Below are positions 27,733 through 34,518 of a stretch of 34,518 nt of DNA, piece by piece. Both the position numbers and the translations under genes were made by a program. Each line of letters begins with the position of its first letter. The first letter of the stretch is position 1. The notes below the pieces were generated by a model. That model saw only the letters and a program-made list of their open reading frames with translations, had not been told where the DNA came from and ran no database searches. This DNA comes from Gammaproteobacteria bacterium (GTDB lineage: Bacteria; Pseudomonadota; Gammaproteobacteria; Chromatiales; Chromatiaceae): contig JAGRGU010000022.1 in NCBI GenBank assembly GCA_020445335.1, forward strand, positions 1 through 34,518. The letters run 5' to 3'.

Positions 27733-28788
27733 CTATTTCCGGGTTGAAGCGGGATCCGCGCAGTCGCGGTTGAATGCCAGCCGAAGTGTATTCGAAGCCT
27801 GCTTCAGATTTCCGTTCAGGACCCTTATCAACACCTCCACAAGCATGAATAACCGCACGGACAAGAGGTATTGAGGAAAGAACTTTCTCGTTATTACCAG
27901 CCTGTTTCGCATCAGATAGTAATCTGACATCAGGCTTCGTCGTGATGTGGTGTTCGACGATCCGATGGATGCTCCAGCCTTGTGATAAACAAGGCTCTCC
28001 CGGGCGTAGCCGATAACGAAACCGTGCTTGGCTCGCAGTGCCCAATCGAGCTCTTCGTAGTACAGAAAGTACTCTTCTGACATCAGGCCGACTGTCGATA
28101 GAAACTCGCGAGTAACCAGCATCGAGGCACCGACGGCGTAGTCCATCTTTTTCTCGATATCACCTTCGATAACCGGCCGATGGGTTCCGAAGAACCGTCC
28201 GATATGCACCGAAAGACCGATCAGCGGATAGAATCTTGCCCCGCCGAATGCCTGCACTTTTTCCGGTCTGTCGTAGTAGAGCAATGTCGAACCGATCATG
28301 CCTGCATTACTGTTCTGTGCGGATTTGCGAAGCAGTGCGCCGAGTGCATCTTCGTTGACTACGGTGTCGTTGTTCAGCAACCAGGCCGACGTCATGTCCT
28401 GCTGCGACAATGCGAGTCTCAACGCAAGATTGTTGCCTCCTGCAAACCCTCCGTTTCTGTCGTTCCGAACGAGCAACAGCGGCAAGTCGAATTGAGTGCG
28501 GTTGGTCAGGACTTCATCGCGTTGGAAAAGTCTGTGGCCGATCGGCTTGGAAACCGGTTTGCGGCTCTCCGTGTTGCTGTTGAGTGAGGTGGATTTCGCC
28601 GCCAGTTCACCTTGTGCCCATTGCTCTATATGGTTGAGTGACTGGTCGGTGGAACCATTGTCGCAGACTATTACGCGAAAACTCTCGTGCTTCATCCTGA
28701 AGACGGACTCGAGACATTCGATGGTGTCCCGCCAACCGTTCCAGTTCACTATGATTATGTAGCACATCTGCTGCGAGCGATCGCTCAT
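27733..28788 (-). CDS. Family 2 glycosyltransferase, rhamnosyltransferase-like
   Basis: The 351-residue cytosolic GT-A enzyme starts with YIIIVNWNGWRDTIECLESV, the usual WbbL/RfbN-type opening. DNGSTDQS (about 43-50), NGGFAGGNNLALRLA (about 112-126) and WLLNNDTVV (metal site, Asp141) follow. An insertion of about 40 polar residues lies between DNGSTDQS and NGGFAGGNN. A TTG at 28806 would add six residues; the ATG at 28788 is preferred. It is the last gene of the minus arm and ends 24 bp from the converging kinase gene, with no recognisable terminator between. Confidence 0.88.
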   Translation of the reverse strand: MSDRSQQMCYIIIVNWNGWRDTIECLESVFRMKHESFRVIVCDNGSTDQSLNHIEQWAQGELAAKSTSLNSNTESRKPVSKPIGHRLFQRDEVLTNRTQFDLPLLLVRNDRNGGFAGGNNLALRLALSQQDMTSAWLLNNDTVVNEDALGALLRKSAQNSNAGMIGSTLLYYDRPEKVQAFGGARFYPLIGLSVHIGRFFGTHRPVIEGDIEKKMDYAVGASMLVTREFLSTVGLMSEEYFLYYEELDWALRAKHGFVIGYARESLVYHKAGASIGSSNTTSRRSLMSDYYLMRNRLVITRKFFPQYLLSVRLFMLVEVLIRVLNGNLKQASNTLRLAFNRDCADPASTRK

Positions 28789-28890
28789 CACGTTTTGGAT
28801 CCGCAATTCCGATGTGAGGTGTTCGGTATCGCCAGAGTATCGCTTGACAAGGTTCGGACTTCAGCGAATGGCCAGATATCCTGGCGAAAG

Positions 28891-30000
28891 TCAGCCGGCA
28901 TCGAGCAGAGCCTCGGCAAGACCACTCCATGTCCAGCGTCTTTTGGTCTCTTCTATGCAGGGTTGCATCGCCTCGCAATCCTCAGGGCGCAGGGTGCGCA
29001 AGAGGCCCGCGATCGCCTCGGGATCTTCCGGTGGGACAACGAAGCCCGTTCTACCCTGCTCGACCACATCGGCGAGTCCTCCAACGGAGGTAACCAGTAC
29101 AGGACGATTATAGTTATAGGCGAGCATGATCACACCACTGCCGGTGGCGCTACGGTAGGGCAGGACAACCATGTCTGCTCTGCTGAAGAGTTCGGCGGTA
29201 TCCTGTTCGCTATGGTAGTAAGCCCTCATTTCGATCAGGTCGGAAATACCCAGTTGTTCGATTCTGTCGACCAGCGCCTGTTTGCCTTCCCAGAACTCTC
29301 CTGCGATCGTCAGCATGACATCCCTCTGAGCTATTTTCCCCAGCGCTTCGATCAAAGTATCAAGTCCCTTGTAAGGCCTGACGAAGCCATAAAAAAGAAG
29401 TTCCAGGGATTTTCGACGGGGCAGTGAACCCAAGGGTTCGGGAAACTGGTCATATATCGGATGAGGATGGACAGTTATCGCGGCGCCCGGTACCAAACTG
29501 TGTAGATTCTTTTGGTCGGCACGGGTATGGGCGACAAATCGGGTTCCTTTTTTCAGTACCAACCGAGTCAGGTAGGATTTCCATCCACTCGACTCATGCT
29601 CGATAACGTTGTGGCAGAAGAATACGACCTCGAGGTTGCGTTCTCTGAGAGCTCTGGAAATGTATCCGAAGCAGGGCGTCCAGAACACCGTCCACCAGGG
29701 AATGACGACAATATCCGCTGCAAATGCATCGACTCGCTCGACCACCCTAGACCATGAGAGGGGATTCATCGAGTCGAGTAAATACTCGCATCCCGGCTCC
29801 CTGTGATCTTTGTATTTTGGGTCGGTGTCGCTTTCACCGGGAAACAACCACGACGGATATTGTCTCGAAAAGGAGATGGTCAGCGTCTCTGTGATATCTC
29901 CAAGCGCTCGGGACAGCAGGGTAGTATGCTGCGCAATGCCGCCTCGGTAGGGGAGCAGAGGTCCAATAACCGCAACTCTCTTCTTTTCAGGCAGTTCCAT
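28891..30000 (-). CDS. Family 4 glycosyltransferase (GT-B)
   Basis: The 369-residue protein begins VAVIGPLLPYRGGIAQHTTLLSRAL, a glycine-rich GT4 N-domain loop. The C-domain has FYGFVRPYKGLDTLIEAL and LPYRSATGSGVIMLAY, with VTSVGGLADVV. The standard EX7E pair is not kept: the positions carry Gly/Ser and Asp, as seen in some GT4 subgroups. The frame stays open to 30453, but that part is antisense-like and overlaps the neighbouring membrane gene, so the ATG at 30000 is chosen. No good ribosome site is visible, and translation may depend on the gene 17 bp upstream. Confidence 0.88.
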   Translation of the reverse strand: MELPEKKRVAVIGPLLPYRGGIAQHTTLLSRALGDITETLTISFSRQYPSWLFPGESDTDPKYKDHREPGCEYLLDSMNPLSWSRVVERVDAFAADIVVIPWWTVFWTPCFGYISRALRERNLEVVFFCHNVIEHESSGWKSYLTRLVLKKGTRFVAHTRADQKNLHSLVPGAAITVHPHPIYDQFPEPLGSLPRRKSLELLFYGFVRPYKGLDTLIEALGKIAQRDVMLTIAGEFWEGKQALVDRIEQLGISDLIEMRAYYHSEQDTAELFSRADMVVLPYRSATGSGVIMLAYNYNRPVLVTSVGGLADVVEQGRTGFVVPPEDPEAIAGLLRTLRPEDCEAMQPCIEETKRRWTWSGLAEALLDAG

Positions 30001-30017
30001 CTGGATGAATTTCAGCG

Positions 30018-30812
30018 TCAGACGATTCGCAGGATGAAGAGCAGGGACAAGAGTGAGGCCGGCAACGCAGCCGCAATGAAATTCCTGGCTTGGGTTAGCG
30101 CAGGCAGATCGCCCGACGTCGTAACCTCTGCTGATCCGGGATACTTGGCCCGAAAAAGATTGCGAATAATCTCCACAGCCAACAGTAGACAGATGGACAT
30201 AACGGTGAAGACAATCGACGATATGTGCGTGAAATAGGCCAATACCAACAGCAGCGAGAGATTGAAACCGTGGAAAATCGGACGATCCGGGACCGCTCTG
30301 TAACGGAGCCAATAGCCAAGTACGAGGCAGAAAAATATGGTGCCAAACAGGAAATTGTAGAAACCAAAGAATGTGATGTAGTTGTAGACAAGCGGAAAGG
30401 AGAGCAGCGCAACGACTCCGTGTAACTGATTTCTGTAAGTGGTCATATACCATACAGACCAGGGAAGCCCCACTGCGAAAATGGACACGACCAGTTTTTC
30501 GGCAATGAATGGCGGTACGAAAGAGATCAAGCCATATAGCAGCACATAGATGAGCATGTTTGGATTGTTGAGAGAACTGGCAGTGTAGAACTCCCGGTAG
30601 AGATCAAATCCCGGAGATTCGAGGTTTCTCCAGATATGCGCAAGTGCCACATGAGCAGGACCATCTACCGATGGAAAGTAGTCGATAATCCATAACGGGT
30701 AGAGAGTGGCAAGAGAGAACAATCCCATGAGAAATAGGATGGATCGTCTGGTTGATTCCAATGACGTATCGACTGAAGTCACGGTGGTCTGGCCTCTGGT
30801 AAAGTATTTCAA
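30018..30812 (-). CDS. Membrane protein resembling the N-terminal half of a GT-C-type glycosyltransferase
   Basis: The 264 residues have about seven hydrophobic helices. After the first helix (about 24-44), FPSVDGPAHVALAHIW places an acidic loop (Asp50, His54) where GT-C enzymes keep the catalytic or metal aspartate. YFTHISSIV (193-201) is typical of mid-protein. The chain then stops after LLFILRIV, with no C-terminal periplasmic domain, about half the length of complete relatives (my recollection of the family, about 550-600). The start is TTG at 30812 with no clear ribosome site; it lies 18 bp after the previous stop, so coupling is likely. The missing half may be the gene just upstream (30831-31748). 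Confidence 0.6.
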   Translation of the reverse strand: MKYFTRGQTTVTSVDTSLESTRRSILFLMGLFSLATLYPLWIIDYFPSVDGPAHVALAHIWRNLESPGFDLYREFYTASSLNNPNMLIYVLLYGLISFVPPFIAEKLVVSIFAVGLPWSVWYMTTYRNQLHGVVALLSFPLVYNYITFFGFYNFLFGTIFFCLVLGYWLRYRAVPDRPIFHGFNLSLLLVLAYFTHISSIVFTVMSICLLLAVEIIRNLFRAKYPGSAEVTTSGDLPALTQARNFIAAALPASLLSLLFILRIV

Positions 30813-30830
30813 TGCGGACCGCAGTAATGC

Positions 30831-31748
30831 TCAGAGCTTTCTGTTCCTGAAAAGGTGCATGTATCCGTTGGGCTGCGAAACATCAACCAGTTCGAAGTTC
30901 CGGTCAATACTCTCCAGCAGTGTTTGCAGGGGGGCTGCCAGTCTGGGATATTTCAGTGCTTCGGAGATGTTGCCCCAGACGAGCACATAATCCAGCGGGT
31001 GCTCGGATATTTTCGAAAATCCGTCAAAATCTACTGTTGGTACCGGGCTGACTATCTCTCTATCACTGATCCAATGAATGTATGGATTCCGCTCCGCCCG
31101 GTATCTTATCGGGACGAACTTCGATTGCGCATGGAAGAGCTTGACGTCCACCGAGTTTTTTAAAACTGCATAGTAGCTTCCGCCCTGTAACAATTTGTGG
31201 TGAAGATGAGCGCCCACGGAGTCTGGCATGGGGCTTACGACGCGAATGGCCAATATTCTTGAATTGGGCTCTACCGTAGCGAGTCCCGAGAGATACTCTT
31301 TGTAATACCCGTCCGCCGTTATCAGATTGGTGGAATGATAATAGGTACTCAAAAAGGTGAGGAGTGCCGATATCGTGATAATGAGGTGTAGCGGACCCAC
31401 TCGGTTGGCAACATGTCGGTAGCGTGACAGCAGTGCCGAGAGCGCCAGAAAGCTCACCAGGAACAGATAGATCGTCGTCCGCTCGGGGATCCACCTGACC
31501 TGGATCTTGAACGGCGCGAAAAGATAGAAGAGGAAGAAGGCCGCGAGCAACATCAGCGCCGGAAGAGCCTTTCGATGGAAATTTCTCGTCAGGAGCCAGG
31601 CAAGGCATAGGCCGACCGTGATCGTCAGGAGGGTTCCAATAATTTCGGTATTACTCGACAGACCAGAAAACAGGTGGCCGGAGAACAGCATCGTAAGACG
31701 TTCAAGCGCCCGATCGATCATGACAGAAAAGTTCAAACTATCCATCAT
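30831..31748 (-). CDS. Membrane protein resembling the C-terminal half of a GT-C-type glycosyltransferase
   Basis: The 305 residues have four membrane helices (about 35-54, 61-82, 91-108, 118-135) followed by a soluble, probably periplasmic, domain of about 165 residues (NLITADGYYKEYLSGL to PNGYMHLFRNRKL). There is no acidic first loop and no signal peptide; the start looks like the middle of a larger protein (RALERLTMLFSGHLFSGLSS). It begins ATGATG, overlapping the TPR gene by 11 bp. Relative to the next gene (30018-30812) it looks like the matching C-terminal half, but it is encoded first. No known family name is assigned. Confidence 0.6.
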   Translation of the reverse strand: MMDSLNFSVMIDRALERLTMLFSGHLFSGLSSNTEIIGTLLTITVGLCLAWLLTRNFHRKALPALMLLAAFFLFYLFAPFKIQVRWIPERTTIYLFLVSFLALSALLSRYRHVANRVGPLHLIITISALLTFLSTYYHSTNLITADGYYKEYLSGLATVEPNSRILAIRVVSPMPDSVGAHLHHKLLQGGSYYAVLKNSVDVKLFHAQSKFVPIRYRAERNPYIHWISDREIVSPVPTVDFDGFSKISEHPLDYVLVWGNISEALKYPRLAAPLQTLLESIDRNFELVDVSQPNGYMHLFRNRKL

Positions 31749-33990
31749 TGGGGGCGTTCTCCGTTTCCATTGTACCGTTCTGCTGCAACAGGGATTTTAT
31801 CCAGTCCAGAACAGAGGGTGTGTAGTCAGGTTGCTGAGCCAGTGTGGCGAGAAGTTTCCTCGCCTCAGCCAGTACTTCGCTCTCCGGTAGCGGGGCGTCC
31901 TGTAACAGCATATTGAGCAGAAGAATCGCCCTGTCGGCCTCTCCGACCACGAAAGCAGAGAAGGCGTATTGGTAGATGTCGGCATCCGCGGTCTTCTTCT
32001 TGTAGGGATTGACCGAACGCTTCAGATACTTGTAAGCAGCGCCGAAGTCTTGCAGAACGTAGTGGCAGGATCCGATATGGTTGTCCAGAATCAGATTGAA
32101 GGTTTCATCTGAATACTTTTTCGAGCGCTGATAGTGCTCGATTGCCTGATCGCAACGTTCGGTGTTCTCGAAGATATTGCCCAGCAGAAAGTGGCTGTTG
32201 GCATCTTCCGGATGGGCTTCTACGAACCTTTCCGCCCAGATGAACGCGTCATCGAAACGCTTGTTATCGAACAGCAGTCGCGTAATCGCATGTAGAATCC
32301 GACCGCTCTCCGGATAGATTTCGAGCATAGAAGCGAGTTCTGCGATGTGCTCTTCCAGTTCGCTCTTTTCATCGACCAGCATCAATGAGTAGGGATTCAC
32401 CAGCTTCAGTTCATACTGCTCGGCTATGAGAGGCTTGGTCTCTCTGTTTGCATACAGTACCTGCTTGTCACCCGTGAAGATTGGCAGGTAACGCCCGACC
32501 GAATCGATTCTCTGCTTGAACGGTTTGTTGTTGATTTCTACAGCTATGTAGTCGGGTCGATATGACTCCAGAATTCTCTGTATCCCGTTGTCGTCACGAT
32601 AGAAGCTGAAGAGTGCGTAAACATCAAGGTCGTTGAACAGAGACATCTGCAAATCGGCAAAGATGCGATAGTCCGGGCCGAGTTCCCAGTGCATATATCC
32701 GGCGGTCGACGGCGGAGAGAAGAGCCTGCCGCCGCTGCCTGCCTGTTGCAGGAAGCGCACCACGCCGACCGGGGCGTTGCTTGCGTCGAAAGGGTAGCCG
32801 GTGTGCTGCGGCAGGCGTTTGGCCATGCTGATGAATGGCAGGCACATCGCCAGAACCATCAGCAGGTGGAGTGGCGACAGTAGTTTGCGCTCGCTGTGCG
32901 GAGTCCGCAGACTGGCCGCGAAGTGGGTCAGAAGGGGCAGTACCAGCAGCGCCCACTCCCACACGAAGCGGCTGCCGCGCATCAAAAGCAGATAGGCGCC
33001 CAGGGCGAGAATCGCGTGGCTGATTCGCAGCGTCCGGTCGAGCAGGCCGCGCACGATGGCGAAGGTGCAGAAGAAGAACGCCAGTGGAAAGACACTCTCC
33101 ACTTTGAGATTGACGCCGCTCAGCAGTACCGAGTAGAACAGCTCCGATTTCAGCGCGCGCATCTCCTGGATATAGAGGGAGACGAAAGGGGAGACGGTGA
33201 AAGGTGTGCTCAAAAGCTCGAAGCCGTGGGGTGTCAGCAGCAGCGCAGGCGCGCAGGCGAGTAGCCAAAGTGCCTCGCGCCAACCCCGCTCGCCACCTGG
33301 TGTCTTTCTGATCAGCCGCAGGTAGATGATCTCGATGAAATAGGCGCCGCCGATCAGCACCGGAATCGGGTACTCGATGCCGTGAACATTGGCCCAGACG
33401 ACCGTGATCAGCGGCAGTGCCGGCGCCCAGGCGGGGCGGCGTTCGAGGATATAGAGAAAAAGCAGGATGAACAGGTGTGAGAAAAGGTGTGGCCGCAGAT
33501 TGGCAAGGCGACCCTCGATCAGAGTGAAGTAGGCGATAAAAAGCAGCAGGAAGAGCAATACCGGATAGTTGCGGTTGCGCTCTTCGATGATGTAGCGGTA
33601 GGCGAGCAGTGTGGTCAGCGTGAACAGCAGGGCACGCAGAACCAATAATCCCTGGTAGCCGGAAAACTGGTGGATTTTCGCGAGTAACGCCTGGAAACCC
33701 CAATAGTAGTTGATGAACGTCCGCTGCGGTTCGATGAAGGAGAAGAAGGCGTGGTTCGGTACCTCGCCGTGCTGCCAGAAGTAGCGCCCACCGTCGAGGT
33801 GGTACCACATGTCAGAGTCGGCAAGAATGATCGGATAGGTGAGCTGGAACAGCAGGCCAACGGCTATCAACAGCGCCGCGTAGAGCCGCAGATAGGGCGG
33901 CAAATGGCGCCAGCGCTGCGGCAGTGACTTAACCCACTGGTGAAAAAGCGCGCCGGAGAACAGCTGTTGTCCGCTTGTCTGGAGACTCAT
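31738..33990 (-). CDS. Large GT-C-like membrane protein with C-terminal TPR repeats
   Basis: The 750 residues fall into three parts. Residues about 35-400 hold about ten membrane helices, with ADSDMWYHLDGGRYFW (Asp58, Asp60, His64) after the first helix. This is the acidic-loop pattern of GT-C glycosyltransferases. Residues about 410-530 are a soluble region (GYPFDASNAPVGVVRFLQQ). Residues about 545-735 are TPR-like helical repeats (DAFIWAERFVEAHPEDANSHFLLGNIFENTERCDQAIEHYQRS, as two repeats). This build recalls eukaryotic TMTC O-mannosyltransferases, but homology is not shown. It heads the minus arm; ATG at 33990, with AGGA 11 nt upstream. Composition changes from GC-rich to AT-richer near 32,690, about residue 430. 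Confidence 0.65.
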   Translation of the reverse strand: MSLQTSGQQLFSGALFHQWVKSLPQRWRHLPPYLRLYAALLIAVGLLFQLTYPIILADSDMWYHLDGGRYFWQHGEVPNHAFFSFIEPQRTFINYYWGFQALLAKIHQFSGYQGLLVLRALLFTLTTLLAYRYIIEERNRNYPVLLFLLLFIAYFTLIEGRLANLRPHLFSHLFILLFLYILERRPAWAPALPLITVVWANVHGIEYPIPVLIGGAYFIEIIYLRLIRKTPGGERGWREALWLLACAPALLLTPHGFELLSTPFTVSPFVSLYIQEMRALKSELFYSVLLSGVNLKVESVFPLAFFFCTFAIVRGLLDRTLRISHAILALGAYLLLMRGSRFVWEWALLVLPLLTHFAASLRTPHSERKLLSPLHLLMVLAMCLPFISMAKRLPQHTGYPFDASNAPVGVVRFLQQAGSGGRLFSPPSTAGYMHWELGPDYRIFADLQMSLFNDLDVYALFSFYRDDNGIQRILESYRPDYIAVEINNKPFKQRIDSVGRYLPIFTGDKQVLYANRETKPLIAEQYELKLVNPYSLMLVDEKSELEEHIAELASMLEIYPESGRILHAITRLLFDNKRFDDAFIWAERFVEAHPEDANSHFLLGNIFENTERCDQAIEHYQRSKKYSDETFNLILDNHIGSCHYVLQDFGAAYKYLKRSVNPYKKKTADADIYQYAFSAFVVGEADRAILLLNMLLQDAPLPESEVLAEARKLLATLAQQPDYTPSVLDWIKSLLQQNGTMETENAPNDG

Positions 33991-34231
33991 CTGATCGATA
34001 GTTCCTGGATGCCGATTCGTGCCCGGGTTTCACTGCGGGCAGTGCCCGCGTGCGACTCTTGCGGTCCATCTCCATTCTCACCTCGACGATGGTGGGCCAC
34101 AAGATTCTAGTTCTTGAGCTGTTAGCGGGTGAGCTGGCCATGACTTTAGCCGATTGTCGCTTGCAGTGACTTGAAAAGCGTCCATATCTCCCCACTTGAG
34201 GCATAACCTTAGAGAATTTCGGAGTATTCCC
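33991..34231. other. Divergent spacer between the glycan minus arm and clpB
   Basis: The 241-bp region has no gene. Its clpB side holds the sigma-32-like promoter (34170-34197) and the ribosome site GGAG (34221-34224). I see no clear promoter for the minus-strand gene. Confidence 0.5.
34170..34197 (+). promoter_or_regulatory. Sigma-32 (RpoH) heat-shock promoter of clpB
   Basis: CTTGAAA (34170-34176), a 13-nt spacer and CCCCACTT (34190-34197) closely match the RpoH consensus CTTGAAA-N(11-16)-CCCCATNT. Transcription would begin near 34204, about 28 nt before the clpB ATG, close enough for a short leader. Confidence 0.82.
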
Positions 34232-34518
34232 ATGCGAATGGACAAACTGACCAGCAAGTTCCAGATGGCGCTGGCCGATGCGCAGAGTCTCGCCGTGGGG
34301 CGCGACCACCAGTTCATCGAACCGGTGCACCTGATGATCGCCCTGCTCGACCAGGAGGGGGGCACCGTACGCCACTTGATGGCGCAGTCGGGCGTCAATA
34401 TCAACCAGCTGCGCTCCAGTCTCGGTGAGGCTCTGGATCGGCTTTCCAGCGTGCAGGGCGGCAGCGGCGATATCCATATCTCCAACGATCTCGGCCGGCT
34501 GCTGAACCAGACCGACAA
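34232..34518 (+). CDS. clpB: ATP-dependent disaggregase ClpB, N-terminal part (3' end outside window)
   Basis: ClpB is the AAA+ disaggregase that works with DnaK to rescue aggregated proteins. The frame from ATG 34232 is open to the window end and reads [20 protein letters not shown], then [19 protein letters not shown], the standard ClpB N-domain. About 95 residues are visible. GGAG lies 7 nt upstream of the ATG and a sigma-32-like promoter lies further upstream. Confidence 0.95.
   Translation, partial: MRMDKLTSKFQMALADAQSLAVGRDHQFIEPVHLMIALLDQEGGTVRHLMAQSGVNINQLRSSLGEALDRLSSVQGGSGDIHISNDLGRLLNQTD

Noticed and set aside
30001..30453. Upstream extension of the GT4 glycosyltransferase to 30453
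   Set aside because: The added 151 residues lie antiparallel-frame over the membrane gene 30018-30812, are not glycosyltransferase-like, and the GT4 motif begins just after the ATG at 30000.
30018..31748. Simple frameshift splitting one GT-C gene
   Set aside because: The half resembling the C-terminus is transcribed before the half resembling the N-terminus, so a frameshift or stop mutation cannot explain the arrangement.

Overview
The window is a stretch of gammaproteobacterial chromosome. The evidence is the gene order secA-argJ-mutT/thiE facing yacG-zapD-coaE-pilD-pilC-pilB, the PilA/PilR/PilS type IV pilus block, and standard gammaproteobacterial proteins (ZapD, YacG, BamD, RluD, GlnB, ClpB). 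The sequence alone does not name the genus; a Chromatiales-like or other free-living or symbiotic gammaproteobacterium would fit. No tRNA, rRNA, insertion sequence, phage gene or CRISPR array was seen.

Layout. (1) 1-3070, plus strand: 3' end of secA, a strong terminator, argJ, and a Nudix-ThiE/TenI fusion. (2) 3090-13290, minus strand: pilS-pilR, then pilA and a second pilin, then pilB-pilC-pilD-coaE-zapD-yacG. pilA has a near-consensus sigma-54 promoter. Upstream of it lie three TTGTCAC half-sites spaced exactly 10 bp apart, probable sites for PilR or another activator. (3) 13431-17869, plus strand: sucC, sucD (separated by an unusually long structured spacer), nadE and glnB. (4) 17923-18744, minus: bamD, divergent from rluD-pgeF-plsC-like on the plus strand. 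(5) 21353-33990: a glycan or envelope polysaccharide locus, visibly AT-richer than its flanks in the middle. It consists of two converging arms. The plus arm has GtrA, a UDP-galactopyranose-mutase-like flavoprotein, a DPM1-type glycosyltransferase, a Wzx-like flippase, an unrecognised two-domain protein (possible NDP-kinase-like fold plus minimal nucleotidyltransferase) and a kinase-fold protein. The minus arm has a large GT-C-like/TPR membrane protein, two membrane proteins that look like the C-terminal and N-terminal halves of one GT-C-like enzyme in reversed order, a GT4 and a GT2 glycosyltransferase. (6) 34232-34518: start of clpB behind a sigma-32-like heat-shock promoter.

How the genes fit together. 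The pil block encodes assembly ATPase, platform, peptidase, pilins and their two-component control. The glycan block has lipid-linked sugar transfer (GtrA with the DPM1-type enzyme), sugar-ring chemistry (flavoprotein), a flippase, cytoplasmic glycosyltransferases and periplasm-facing GT-C-like proteins. This is enough for building and exporting a surface glycan. No recognisable Wzy polymerase, Wzz or nucleotide-sugar synthesis gene lies inside the window. The most unusual items are the nucleotidyltransferase/kinase pair and the split, order-reversed GT-C-like pair.
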